64,000 bases of DNA from Cyclobacteriaceae bacterium (lineage in GTDB: Bacteria > Bacteroidota > Bacteroidia > Cytophagales > Cyclobacteriaceae), in contig BPHC01000006.1 in NCBI GenBank assembly GCA_026003355.1, positions 62,001 through 126,000 of the forward strand. Direction: 5' to 3'. Position 1 is the stretch's first letter. Every line of letters starts with the position of its first letter. The position numbers and the translations under genes are program-made. Below are positions 1-9,486 of this stretch, one piece after another. Under the pieces are notes generated by a model that was not told the DNA's origin, searched no databases, and worked only from the letters and a program-made list of their open reading frames with translations.

Positions 1-158
1 AATTCGGCATAGAAGATAAACAGGACCTGCTGGCCATGGTGGCTTTCGACAGCCTGGTCGAAAAAATGTCATCAGAAGAAAAACAACAGGCCTTTGGAAA
101 GGCACTGGCCGAAAAAGTAAACCACCTGAACCAAATCGTTTCCCAGTCAATTCTTTAA
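1..158 (+). CDS. zapA: Cell division protein ZapA, C-terminal part
   Basis: The window opens inside this gene. The frame beginning at base 3 gives 51 residues to a TAA at 156-158. The visible piece has the short 'VAFDSL' stretch and then a long amphipathic helix ending in 'QIVSQSIL', which fits the C-terminal coiled coil of ZapA. ZapA binds FtsZ and helps bundle its filaments at the division site. The call rests partly on context, because zapA lies directly before rny in many Bacteroidota. The start is outside the window, so the FtsZ-binding head cannot be checked. Confidence 0.6.
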   Translation, partial: FGIEDKQDLLAMVAFDSLVEKMSSEEKQQAFGKALAEKVNHLNQIVSQSIL

Positions 159-207
159 TTCCTGCCCACCGCTCCGGACAAGTGTTTAACCTTTAACGCT
201 TTGTTCT

Positions 208-1783
208 ATGGGCAACCAATATATTTTAATAGTTACCGGCATTGCCGCCATCGCTACCATAGGCCTGAGTTTTCTTATCGGCCTTATGCTCTACAAACGC
301 AGGCTCAAACAAAACCAGCAAGAACTCGAAAAGAAGGCCGCCCTCATCATTAAAGAAGCCGAAATGGCGGCCGAAAACCTCAAGAAGGACAAAATTCTGG
401 AGGCCAGAGAAAAAATCCTCAAAATGAAGGCAGAATTTGAGGAAGAAGCCAACCGGAAGAAAAATCTCATCATCAGCAACGAACAAAAGGTAAAGCAGCT
501 GCAGCAACAGGTAAGCCGCGAACTGGAACAGGTAAAACGGAAAGAAGCCGAACTCAACGAACTGCAGGAAAACCTGCAACAGCAGCTGGAGATCGTCCGA
601 AAGCGCAGGGAAGAACAGGAACGGTTCAACCAGCAAAAAGTGCAAATACTGGAAAACATATCACGCCTTACCGCCGAAGAAGCGCGCGAGCAACTTGTGG
701 CCTCTCTTAAGGAAGAGGCCCAGACCCGCGCTGCCTCGTACATTAAAGACATCATGGAACAGGCCCGCCTTACCGCCACCAAAGAAGCGCGCAAAATTGT
801 AATCGAAACCATTCAGCGCACCGCCACCGAACATGCCATTGAAAACTGCGTGTCGGTATTTAATCTGGAAAGCGATGACATAAAGGGAAAAATTATCGGC
901 CGCGAAGGCCGCAACATACGCACCCTGGAGGCCGCCACCGGCGTGGAGCTTATTGTTGACGATACCCCCCGAAGCCATTATTATTTCGGGCTTCGACCCG
1001 GTAAGGCGCGAAATAGCCCGCCTTTCGCTTCACCGCCTGGTGCAGGATGGGCGCATTCACCCTGCCCGCATTGAAGAAATAGTGGCCAAAACCACCAGGC
1101 ACATTGAAGAGGAGATTATTGAAATTGGCGAGCGCACCGTTATTGAGCTGGGCATACACGGGCTTCACCCCGAGCTGGTAAAACTGGTGGGACGCATGCG
1201 GTATCGCTCTTCTTACGGCCAAAACCTGCTGCAACATTCGCGCGAAGTAGCCAACCTGTGTGCCATAATGGCTGCCGAACTTGGCCTGAACGTGAAACAG
1301 GCCAAACGGGCCGGCCTGTTGCACGACATTGGCAAAGTATGGCCCGAAGAACTGGAAAAACCCCATGCCCTGGTAGGCATGGAGCTGGCTCAGAAATACA
1401 AAGAACACCCCGTAGTGTGCAACGCCATTGGCGCCCACCACGATGAAATTGAAATGACCAGCCTCATAGCGCCCATCGTTCAGGCCTGCGATGCAATAAG
1501 CGGTGCACGGCCGGGCGCCCGCCGCGAAGTGATTGAACAGTACATCAAACGACTTAAAGAACTGGAAGAGCTGGGCATGAGCTTTGAAGGCGTTGAAAAA
1601 TGCTATGCCATTCAGGCAGGCCGCGAACTGCGCGTAATACTCGATGCCGAAAAGGTGAGTGATGAACGCGCCAGCCAGCTGAGTTTTGAAATATCGCAGA
1701 AAATTGAACGCGACATGCAATACCCTGGCCAGATAAAAGTTACCGTAATACGCGAAAAGCGCAGCGTGGCGTATGCCAAATAA
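208..1783 (+). CDS. rny: Ribonuclease Y, interrupted by a one-base frameshift
   Basis: This is a membrane-anchored endoribonuclease that starts mRNA decay. The first frame (208 onward) has an N-terminal membrane helix at about residues 5-27, a long Glu/Lys/Gln-rich coiled coil at about 30-200, and a KH domain with '[12 protein letters not shown]'. The frame is lost at about 965-970, where the codons for 'VDDTP' run into six C bases. With five Cs the protein continues as '[20 protein letters not shown]' in the frame that ends at 1783. That second part holds the HD phosphohydrolase domain ('[12 protein letters not shown]', 'GAHHDEIEM'). The repaired protein is about 524 residues, the normal RNase Y length. 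The C run makes a sequencing or assembly error likely, but a real mutation or slippage site cannot be excluded here. Confidence 0.9.
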
Positions 1784-1803
1784 ACCGGGCAGGCCTGGCT
1801 TTC

Positions 1804-2582
1804 TTACTCCATCAGCCCGGCAATTTCACGGTCGTCAATGCGGATATCGTCTTCGCCTACCTCGTCAAACGGATGCTCCAGATGATCTTGTATGTTATCC
1901 AGGCTAACCAGAATAAAACTGTACAGCACCGGCATAACATATTCCAGCCTGGCCGAGTAATCGCTGAAGGTGCTGGCAAAGTATGGCCCGTAAATAATAG
2001 GGAAAATATAGATAAACACCTTGCTGTAGGCGCGAAGGGTAACGGGTGTGCGGTAAGCATGAATAATTTTCAGGTTATCGAAAGCAATAATCATTTTGCT
2101 TACGTACTGGCTTATGCGCGATATTTCACCACTCTGCACCCCCAGGTTGCGCAACGCCATGGTAAGCTTCGATAATTCAGAAAACAGCTCATATATTTTT
2201 CTTTCGTTTTCCCTGCCAGGAATTTCGGTGCACCGTTAAAAACATGGTGCGCATAAGGCGGGTAAGTTCTCCGGTAAGCGCACGCACACGGTTAGGTATA
2301 TCCGAATTCTTTTCCGCAGGCCAGTCGCGTGCAGCATAGTAAATGGCAATGGCATGCCCTTTGAAATCAGACAGGCGCTGAAGAGCCGTTTCCCCTGCGG
2401 TTATAGGCCGAACCGATAGAAAACACTACCGGAAACACGATGGCTACACCCACCAGCATATCGGGAAACCGGGCGGTAAGGCCATAGTGATAGCAGGCAT
2501 AGGTAGAGATAACCGACAGTGCCGTAACGATAAGTGTCTTATAATTAATGATGAGAAAGAAGCTGGAAAGCACGCGTTTCAT
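1804..2582 (-). pseudogene. Bestrophin-like (UPF0187-type) membrane protein, two frameshifts
   Basis: Reading from 2582 downward, 'MKRVLSSFFLIINYKTL' begins a protein with two hydrophobic helices, then 'FSIGSAYNRR'. The frame breaks at about 2391-2394 (CCCC on the plus strand where CCC would keep frame). It continues as 'DFKGHAIAIYYAARDW' and 'RALTGELTRLMRTMF', breaks again near 2215-2226, then runs as 'LSKLTMALRNLGVQSGEI' to the stop at 1804. The C-terminus has two more hydrophobic helices and 'LEHPFDEVGEDDIRI', which resembles the acidic calcium-clasp end of bestrophins ('PFGxDxxD'). Repaired length is about 258 residues. Bestrophins are anion channels, but the family call is by motif resemblance only. 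Both lesions look like one extra base, as in the neighbouring genes. Confidence 0.55.
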
Positions 2583-2619
2583 AGCCTTAAGTTTACCCTA
2601 AATATGGCGAAAGCCGGGC

Positions 2620-3843
2620 TTAGTCTTCCAGTACTTCAACTTCTACCCTTACATTTTTTCGTGCATTGGCTCCGTGCCTGTCGTACAATGGTCGTTTACC
2701 ACCCCAGGCTTTTATCTCAATGCGGTCGGCTGCAATGCCGTTATCCACCAGGTATTGTTTAATGGTGGCAGCTCTTTCGTAGGAAAGATCCTTTGCCGAG
2801 CCAATCCGTTCGCGTGCACCGGTAAGCGAAAAGTAATTTTTGTCGGGTCCCAGCGCCAGTATCCGCCCGTGGTAGTTACCATTGGTATGCCCGTGCAGGC
2901 GTATGCGGTACCGGGGGTTCTCTTTCATCATCTCCAGCAGCTGGCCCAGTTCGTATCTGGATTCAGGCAGCATAACCGCGGCATCATTAAAGAAATAAAC
3001 ATTGTACAGGGTGGTGATGTCGCCCTTCCGGTAGCGCACCATATCGAACAGTACTGCCAGCGTGGTGCCCATAAGGTCGATGTGCGGTTTTACGGTATCT
3101 TTAAGCGGTAACGGATAGTTTATCTCTACCTGTTGCTTGCGGTATCCGAATACTTCGGCAATGAGGGTAAGCAAGCCCGACTGGGTTTTTGGGTCAGGAA
3201 GCATCAGGTATTCATTGCCCTTTACTTTTGTTATCAGCCGAGTTCTTTCGGTATCAATTACCTGTACCTCACCGTCAATTACCCGGTTTGTGGCAGCGTC
3301 AAAAAGGCTTATAAACACTTCGGTGTTACCCAGCGTCATTACCGGATACTGGATAATTTTTTCTTCCTTCTCTTCTGCCGGTTCTTCGGCTTCGGCCGGA
3401 GTTTCAGGTTGCGCTTCAGCAACAGGCTGGGGTTGCGATGCCGTTGGGGGGGGAGTTTCAGCCTTGGGCGGTTGTGCCTGAACAGCCGGTTGCGGCGCAG
3501 GCTGAACAGACGCAGCCACTATACCCGGCACAACACGCACCCAGGCATCGGTAAAACGCCCCTGCCGGCGTACATTTTTCATCTCCTCAAGGCCTGCCTT
3601 TAGATTAGTATGGTGGCTGAGGTAAACAAAGTACAGGTTTCTGGACGCATTGAAACCGTATTTGGCCGTAATGCCATTGGCCTGTAAAGCCTCGGTGAAT
3701 TTTTTTGCATATGCTTCGCGTGTTGGTGCATAAGCTGCCACCACCACATAATACCCCCCCGCCTCCATTTCAGCAGTGGCCTGAGCCCCGACCATTGAAC
3801 ACACCGTAAAGATAGCAGCTGTGGTGAGTAGGAATTTTTTCAT
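2620..3843 (-). CDS. OmpA-family outer-membrane/periplasmic protein with SPOR-like N-terminus
   Basis: This 407-residue secreted protein has a signal peptide at residues 1-20 ('MKKFLLTTAAIF...VGAQA'). Residues about 30-105 ('YYVVVAAYAPTREAYAKKF', 'LYFVYLSHHTN') look like a SPOR-type peptidoglycan-binding fold. A Pro/Ala/Gln/Glu-rich linker follows at about 112-160, then a beta-rich segment at 165-260. The C-terminal OmpA-like domain (about 285-407) has 'IRLHGHTNGN', 'LSYERAATIKQYLVDNGI' and 'RKNVRVEVEV', which contact diaminopimelate in the family. Two possible wall-binding domains suggest a structural tether between outer membrane and peptidoglycan. It is the only unbroken complete gene in the first 5.5 kb. 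The gene is monocistronic, with 145 bp to the next minus-strand gene upstream. Confidence 0.8.
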   Translation of the reverse strand: MKKFLLTTAAIFTVCSMVGAQATAEMEAGGYYVVVAAYAPTREAYAKKFTEALQANGITAKYGFNASRNLYFVYLSHHTNLKAGLEEMKNVRRQGRFTDAWVRVVPGIVAASVQPAPQPAVQAQPPKAETPPPTASQPQPVAEAQPETPAEAEEPAEEKEEKIIQYPVMTLGNTEVFISLFDAATNRVIDGEVQVIDTERTRLITKVKGNEYLMLPDPKTQSGLLTLIAEVFGYRKQQVEINYPLPLKDTVKPHIDLMGTTLAVLFDMVRYRKGDITTLYNVYFFNDAAVMLPESRYELGQLLEMMKENPRYRIRLHGHTNGNYHGRILALGPDKNYFSLTGARERIGSAKDLSYERAATIKQYLVDNGIAADRIEIKAWGGKRPLYDRHGANARKNVRVEVEVLED

Positions 3844-3988
3844 GCAGGTAGGTTTAGGTAATCCAAATTTTTATAAAAAAAACCCTGAAATCAAAAAATA
3901 TAATGAACTAAATGTTTGCCAATGCATCACAGCCCGAAAAGGCTTTGAAAAATATCTGATGTTACTGATACACATGATGCATTATCCT

Positions 3989-4958
3989 TTACCAAAGCCC
4001 TTTAAACCATTCTGAGATAAAACCGTAACCATACCCGGTTAGCTGAATAAAGGCAGCAGGCACCGTTAGCAACGAAACGCTTAGTAAACGGGTAGCCTTG
4101 TATGCCTGCAAGGCCACGGCAACAAGAAAGGCTGTAAGCAGGCTGCCTCCTAACAAAAACAACGGCCACCACACCAACAGCCATACAGGCAGTAACAAGG
4201 TACCAGCCAGAAAAAGAAAAGGCAGCCAATGCACCGGCTTAACTTCGCCCGGGTGCGCATGGCCCACGCGTATACGCCCCCCGGCCAAAGTTGGCTACCT
4301 GATGAAAAAAACTGCACCCATGACGTTCTGCGCCTATGATAAACATAAGCATCCTGCAACAACACTATTTTAAAGCCGGCCTTGCGCATGCGCACGCTTA
4401 GTTCAATATCTTCTGCCAGATGCGAGAATCTGAATCCTCCGGTATGAAGCCCACACAGCCCTTGAAAAGCCCATGTTGAAACTTCGCGGCTGAAAGGTGG
4501 CACTGCTTCTGCTGCCCCGTATACCCCCTGTGGTAATGCCGGCCGACATGGTAAAGGCCATAGCCTGCTGCAGCGGGGTAAACGTTTCATGTCCGCGATC
4601 GGGACCCGCCCCAGGCATCGAACGCATGCTTTCGCAGGGCTACGTCAACCACTTCGAAATAATGGGGTGGCACAATGCAGTCCGAATCGAATACCACAAA
4701 ATATTCGCCACGCGCGTGGGCAAAACCAAAGTTGCGGCTTGGGCCCGGACCGGTGTTGGGTTTATACAAATACTGAACGGCCAGCCGGTTACTGTACTGC
4801 TGCACTACCGTATCGCAGCGATCGGATGAACCGTCTTCAACCACCAATACTTCAAAATTCTGGTAGGTTTGACGGGTTAAACTTTCCAGCAGCTCGCGCA
4901 GCTCATCCGGCCGGTTGTAAACCGGAACAACTACCGAAAATCGGGGTATGCCCTGCAT
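3989..4958 (-). pseudogene. Family 2 glycosyltransferase with C-terminal membrane helices, frameshifted
   Basis: The start is taken at 4958 ('MQGIPRFSVVVPVYNRPDEL'), giving a GT-A fold with 'VVEDGSSDRC', 'NTGPGPSRNFG' and the DxD-type 'VVFDSDCIVPPHYF'. At least four frame changes follow: near 4608 (after 'FDAWGG'), near 4462 (before 'FRFSHLAEDIELSVRMRKAG'), in the A7 run at about 4305-4311 and in the C6 run at about 4277-4282. Each is repaired by removing one base. The joined product has the acceptor region with 'AEDIELSVRMRKAG' (the family ED motif) and a C-terminal part with about two or three membrane helices, ending 'EWFKGLW' at 3989, about 323 residues. GT2 enzymes of this layout transfer sugars in capsule or O-antigen synthesis. 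The substrate is unknown. As sequenced, the gene could not make a full protein. Confidence 0.7.
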
Positions 4959-5038
4959 AACGCACAAATCTAAACAGTTGACAGGCGGTTTCCGCCACAA
5001 CCGGGTATTTTCTAACTTGAAGGCTTAAAATACGCCTC

Positions 5039-5559
5039 ATGAAAATAAGCTTACTATCCCTGGTGGCCGCCTTAGCCTTTGCGGCACATGGCCAGTCGTC
5101 CTATCAGGCCGATGTGCAGGTCGGCCGATGCCCTTGTAAAGGCCTTATATCATGTTATATCGGGCAGCGCCAGGCGAAGACAGGAACTGGGATCGGTTCC
5201 GGTATTTGTTTTGCTCCCGATGCCCGCCTCATTTCCTACGGTAAAAAAACCAGCAGGGACAACTGGCGCTACGATCCATTACGCCCGATGAGTACGTGCA
5301 GCTATTCAGCAGCCGAATACCCGCAGGCTTTTTACGAACGCGAACTGCACCGCGTTACCGAGCAGTTTGGCACTATTACCCACGTGTTCAGCACCTACGA
5401 AACGCGCGAAAGCGAAAACGGACCGGCCACCAACCGGGGTATTAACAGCATACAGTTGTTTTACGATGGCACCCCGGTACTACATAGTAACCATACTATG
5501 GTGTGCAGAAAGCCTGGGCTTTTACCCTTCCGGATAAATATTTAAGCGAAAAAAGATGA
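5039..5559 (+). pseudogene. Secreted NTF2/SnoaL-like protein, frameshifted
   Basis: A signal peptide ('MKISLLSLVAALAFAAHGQ') is followed by a patchwork of three frames. After removing single extra bases (near 5120, 5171 and 5210) the reading is 'SADALVKALYHVISGSAGED', 'NWDRFRYLFAPDARLISY', then 'ITPDEYVQLFSS', 'YERELHRVTEQFGTITHVFS' and 'SIQLFYDG'. The frame must change twice more (extra C near 5472, extra T near 5519) to reach the natural end 'LPDKYLSEKR', whose TGA at 5557-5559 overlaps the ATG of the next gene as ATGA. The pattern matches the cone-shaped NTF2/SnoaL-like fold, about 165 residues. The exact function is unknown. The coupled stop/start shows that it was one operon with the M20 peptidase gene. 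Confidence 0.65.
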
Positions 5560-7064
5560 GATTTCTCGTACTTATTCCTGCAGTGATGTGTGCTTCGCTG
5601 CAGGCACAACCCGGTAAGGCCCAAACCGATAAAGCTGCAGAACGCCACACCGTACAATCGTTTAGGCTGTTCTACGAATTGCTGAGCCTACCCAACGATG
5701 CCCACTACCCGGCCGATATTGAAAAAAATGTACAATGGTGTGAGCAGGCTTTTGCGAAGCGCGGCTTTACCACCAGAAGGTTAACCACGCCCTCCGTTCC
5801 GCTGCTGCTCGCTTCGCGATCTTTTCGGAATGCTGCAAAAACAGTGTTAATATATCTGCAGCTGGACGGGCAACCCGTTGATCCCTCGAAATGGAATCAG
5901 GAAAGTCCGTGGAAACCCGTACTGAAAGAACAGGACAAACAGGGCAACTGGCATATTATACCCTGGGAAAAGCTGCACGAAGGGTATAACCCCGACTGGC
6001 GCATATTTGCCCGGTCGGCCTCCGATGCCAAAGGACCCGTGGCCGCCTTTCTGGCCGCGCTTGATGCCCTGAAAGAGCTTAACGCTGAGCCCAACTACAA
6101 TTTAAAGGTTATCATGGATTTTGAGGAAGAACTGGGCTCACCGCACCTGCCCGATGCTGTTAATCAATACCGCAAAGAACTTGCAGCCGATAGGATGATT
6201 ATTCTGGACGGACCGCGGCATTTTTCTAACCTCCCTACGCTGAGTTTTGGCGCACGGGGTATTTGCGAAATGACCCTTACAGTTTACGGACCACGCAGGC
6301 CCGTACACAGCGGCAACTACGGAAACTATACCCCCAACCCGGCCATGCGGCTGGCCCAGTTGCTGGCCTCTATGAAAGATGCCGACGGCCGCGTAACCAT
6401 ACCGGGATTTTATGACGGAGTAACCCTCACACCGGAAGAAAAAGCCATTCTGAAACAAGTGCCCGATGACGAACACGCAATCCGCAACTTTCTGGGCATT
6501 GCCCAACCCGATAAAATTGGCGAAAACTTTCAGGAATCGCTTCAATACCCTACCCTCAACATCCGCGGGCTGAACGCCCTGTATGTGGGACAGGAGGCAC
6601 GCACCCTGATACCCAACAATGCCGTGGCCGAAATAGATATACGCCTGGTACCCTCCAGCCATGCCGAACGGTTAGCTGGGCTAATCATAAACCACATAAA
6701 GCAACAGGGTTATTATCTTACAGAAGCCGAACCTACCGAAGAAGAGCGGGCACAACACCCGCGCCTGGCTTCGGTAAGCTACAGGGTTTCGTACGGGCCT
6801 TTTCAAACACCTTTCGATTCCGAAACCGGAAAATGGCTTACACGTGCCCTGAACCGCGCATTCGGGAAAGACCCCGTTCGCATTCGCATGACGGGCGGAT
6901 CCATTCCTGTTTCGCCTTTTGTTAATGCGCTTAACATTCCCGCTGTGGCCGTTCCTACCGTAAACCCCGACAATAATCAACATGCCGAAAACGAAAACAT
7001 ACGGGTGGGTAATTATGCCGAGGCGGTTAAATCTTTTCTGTACATCCTCCTCGAAAAACTGTAG
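5556..7064 (+). CDS. M20-family metallopeptidase, secreted
   Basis: This 502-residue protein has a signal peptide ('MRFLVLIPAVMCASLQAQ'). It follows the M20 plan: a zinc-binding catalytic domain split by a dimerisation domain at about 240-370. Visible motifs are 'QLDGQPVDPSKW' (position of the usual GHxDxVP), 'ARSASDAKGP' (bridging Asp), 'DFEEELGSPHL' (general-base Glu pair), 'GGSIPV' and a late His in 'NQHAENENI'. The first metal His is Gln here, while its Asp is kept. M20 enzymes hydrolyse dipeptides or N-acyl amino acids. This one probably acts in the periplasm. It overlaps the upstream NTF2-like gene by ATGA, so the pair was probably translated together. Confidence 0.8.
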   Translation: MRFLVLIPAVMCASLQAQPGKAQTDKAAERHTVQSFRLFYELLSLPNDAHYPADIEKNVQWCEQAFAKRGFTTRRLTTPSVPLLLASRSFRNAAKTVLIYLQLDGQPVDPSKWNQESPWKPVLKEQDKQGNWHIIPWEKLHEGYNPDWRIFARSASDAKGPVAAFLAALDALKELNAEPNYNLKVIMDFEEELGSPHLPDAVNQYRKELAADRMIILDGPRHFSNLPTLSFGARGICEMTLTVYGPRRPVHSGNYGNYTPNPAMRLAQLLASMKDADGRVTIPGFYDGVTLTPEEKAILKQVPDDEHAIRNFLGIAQPDKIGENFQESLQYPTLNIRGLNALYVGQEARTLIPNNAVAEIDIRLVPSSHAERLAGLIINHIKQQGYYLTEAEPTEEERAQHPRLASVSYRVSYGPFQTPFDSETGKWLTRALNRAFGKDPVRIRMTGGSIPVSPFVNALNIPAVAVPTVNPDNNQHAENENIRVGNYAEAVKSFLYILLEKL

Positions 7065-7087
7065 GCAGTGCATTTGTTTGCTACAGT

Positions 7088-7095
7088 TATCTTTG
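7088..7095 (+). promoter_or_regulatory. Candidate Bacteroidota -7 element before the histidine kinase
   Basis: TATCTTTG matches TAnnTTTG and lies 15 bases before the ATG at 7111. No TTG sits at the usual 19-20 base distance, so support is partial. Confidence 0.3.
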
Positions 7096-7110
7096 CTGTA
7101 AAAAGCAAGC

Positions 7111-8400
7111 ATGTTACCGCGTGCACGTATTGTTCAGTTGCTAATCGGGCCGGCAGATGTCCTGCCGGCATTTGACTATAAATCGGCATGGCTGCGGGCT
7201 TTGTTATCATTGCTCAGCATTAAAGTAGCTATTTTCTATTTCATAGCCGATTGCCTTACCGGTGTGCAGGGTAACTACCCCTTTTACCTGCTGGCCATTG
7301 CCGCCGGCGTGGCATGCCTAATACTTAACCGCCTGGGTTACTTTCTTTCTTCCTCCGTAGTTTTTTTGCTTACCATTAACCTTACGGTATTTGTATTTGC
7401 CGATAACGACCCGCACTTTACCGGCATTTACACTTATTTTATTTGTACTGCCCTTACTGCATTTGCCCTTTTGGGTTACCGCCATCCTAAATTGGCAGCC
7501 GGCTTCAGCCTGTTGAGTCTTGCGCTTTTTCTGCTGGCTTATTGGACCGATCTGAACCTGGTTAAACGCGAAGTAGTGCCCCTGGCTTACGCACAACTGT
7601 ATCTTACCATAAATTTTCTGGCCTCATTTTTTACCTGCCTGTTTATTATTTACTTTCTGATTGATGTAAACAGATATTCCGAAAGCATTTTGCTAAAGCA
7701 AAACACCATGCTGGAAAAGGCCAATGCAGAACTTGACCAGTTTGCCTACAGCGTTTCGCACGATTTGCGTGCTCCGCTAAGTTCCATACTCGGGCTTATT
7801 AACGTGTACCGGTTGTCGCAGAATACCGAAGAACAGCAGCATATCATTTCGCTCATAAGCGGCCGTGTACAAAAATTGGATGAATTTATCCGTGATGTGC
7901 TGAACCATTCGCGCAATATGCGCATGGAGGTTAACTATGAGCCGGTTAAGCTGCATGCGCTGGTGCAGGAAGAACTTGCCCGGTTAAGCCATATGAAAGA
8001 CTTTGGTAAACAGAAAATAGAAAATCATGTGCCTGAAGACTTTCAGGTTAACACCGACCGCAGCCGGTTGCAGATTATCCTCTCCAACCTCATCAGCAAT
8101 GCCGTAAAGTATTACGACCCGGCCAAGCCCGAACCGTTTATCCGCATACAAGCCGAAAAAAGTACAACCCAATGGAAGCTTACCATTGCCGATAATGGCG
8201 TGGGTATTGAAGAAAGCCACAAGAAAAACCTGTTCACCATGTTTTACCGGGCGCATAATTTTGGCGAAGGCTCGGGGCTGGGTCTTTACATCGTTAAAGA
8301 AATATGCCAGAAGATGGGCGGCACGGTGCAGGTAAGTTCGCAGTACGGAGCGGGAACGGAGTTTACGGTTACTTTACCGCTTACCTGTGTGGCCAAATAA
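7111..8400 (+). CDS. Membrane sensor histidine kinase (HisKA/HATPase_c)
   Basis: A 429-residue kinase. Residues about 25-190 form five or six closely packed membrane helices with very short loops, so it has no extracellular sensor domain. A short coiled coil ('KQNTMLEKANAELDQF') leads to the HisKA helix with phospho-acceptor His217 in 'SVSHDLRAPLSSI'. The ATPase domain shows the N box 'SNLISNAVKYY', the D box 'IADNGVGI', the F box 'LFTMFYRAH' and the G2 box 'GSGLGLYIVKEI'. It has no receiver domain and no response regulator lies beside it, so its partner is elsewhere. It is transcribed alone, convergent with the glycosyltransferase gene that ends two bases downstream. Confidence 0.85.
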   Translation: MLPRARIVQLLIGPADVLPAFDYKSAWLRALLSLLSIKVAIFYFIADCLTGVQGNYPFYLLAIAAGVACLILNRLGYFLSSSVVFLLTINLTVFVFADNDPHFTGIYTYFICTALTAFALLGYRHPKLAAGFSLLSLALFLLAYWTDLNLVKREVVPLAYAQLYLTINFLASFFTCLFIIYFLIDVNRYSESILLKQNTMLEKANAELDQFAYSVSHDLRAPLSSILGLINVYRLSQNTEEQQHIISLISGRVQKLDEFIRDVLNHSRNMRMEVNYEPVKLHALVQEELARLSHMKDFGKQKIENHVPEDFQVNTDRSRLQIILSNLISNAVKYYDPAKPEPFIRIQAEKSTTQWKLTIADNGVGIEESHKKNLFTMFYRAHNFGEGSGLGLYIVKEICQKMGGTVQVSSQYGAGTEFTVTLPLTCVAK

Positions 8401-8402
8401 AT

Positions 8403-9389
8403 TCATATTCCTGCTTTTTCTTTTTCGGCAAAGCCGGCGCGTTCGGCAATAAGATAATCCTTGCGCGAAAGCGACTGGCGCGCAATGAGTTCGGCCAGAA
8501 AGCCTGTTACAAACAACTGTACGCCAATAATTACTGCCACCAGGGCCAGATAAAATAAAGGCTGCTGGGTAATATCGCGCCTTAAGGGTGTGCCCGAAAA
8601 ATATATGGCGTCTATTTTATCCCAGAACAGTTTGGCGGTAAACAGAAACCCGGCCAGAAACGACAGCATGCCCAACGTGCCAAAAAAATGCATGGGCCTG
8701 AGGGCGAAACGCCCCACAAACATAATGGTGAGCAGGTCCAGAAAGCCGCGTACAAACCGTTCGAACCCAAACTTGCTGTAGCCATACTTGCGCTCGTGGT
8801 GTTGTACCACCTTTTCGGTTATTTTATTGAACCCTGCCCACCGGGCCATTACCGGAATATACCGGTGCATTTCGCCATACACCGAAATGCTTTTTACCAC
8901 TTCGCTGCGGTAGGCTTTTAAACCGCAGTTAAAGTCATGAATGGGTATACCCGAAATTTTGCGGGTTACGAAATTAAAGAATCTGGAGGGCAGTGTTTTC
9001 GTTATCGGGTCTTTGCGCTTCTTCTTCCATCCCGATACGAGCTGATACCCTTCATGCACAATCATGCGGTAGAGCTCCGGAATTTCATCGGGGCTGTCCT
9101 GCAGGTCGGCATCCAGGGTAACCACCACGCGGCCGGCCGATGCCCGGAAACCGGTTTGCAGGGCAGCCGATTTGCCGTAGTTGCGGTTAAACCTTATTCC
9201 CCTTATGCGCGGGTCTTCGGCTGCCAGTTCTTTAATGCGCTCCCACGAAGCATCGGTTGAGCCGTCATCTACAAAAATTACCTCATAGGAATAATGCTCC
9301 TGTGCGAGTGCGCGGTTAATCCACTGGCTCAGTTCGCGCAGGCTTTCTTCTTCGTTATAAACGGGTATAATTATGCTAAGCTCTGTCAT
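8403..9389 (-). CDS. DPM1/GtrB-like family 2 glycosyltransferase
   Basis: The start at 9389 ('MTELSIIIPVYNEEESLREL') was preferred to an upstream ATG because the GT-A fold begins there. The product is 328 residues. Motifs: 'VDDGSTDASW', 'NYGKSAALQTGF', 'TLDADLQDSPDEIP' (DxD), 'GWKKKRKDPI' and 'NCGLKAYRSEV'. Two membrane helices lie at about 230-255 and 268-292, the plan of enzymes that move glucose, mannose or aminosugar onto polyprenyl phosphate. The likely role is making a lipid-linked sugar donor at the inner membrane. It is the last gene of a minus-strand group with two DUF4199 genes, the dihydroorotase-like gene and the BatA gene, an arrangement I associate with Bacteroidota. Confidence 0.8.
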   Translation of the reverse strand: MTELSIIIPVYNEEESLRELSQWINRALAQEHYSYEVIFVDDGSTDASWERIKELAAEDPRIRGIRFNRNYGKSAALQTGFRASAGRVVVTLDADLQDSPDEIPELYRMIVHEGYQLVSGWKKKRKDPITKTLPSRFFNFVTRKISGIPIHDFNCGLKAYRSEVVKSISVYGEMHRYIPVMARWAGFNKITEKVVQHHERKYGYSKFGFERFVRGFLDLLTIMFVGRFALRPMHFFGTLGMLSFLAGFLFTAKLFWDKIDAIYFSGTPLRRDITQQPLFYLALVAVIIGVQLFVTGFLAELIARQSLSRKDYLIAERAGFAEKEKAGI

Positions 9390-9486
9390 GCAGGGTTGCC
9401 GGCCACAAATCTGGCAAAAAGTTTTGTGATTCCGGCATATTTTACCACCCTGCCTCAAGTACACCCGGCCGGCAGTAATCTTAATT

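Noticed and set aside
950-1720. Long open frame on the minus strand (256 residues) opposite rny
   Set aside because: It is antisense to the HD domain of RNase Y, with low-complexity His/Phe/Ala/Gly-rich sequence and no family motif.
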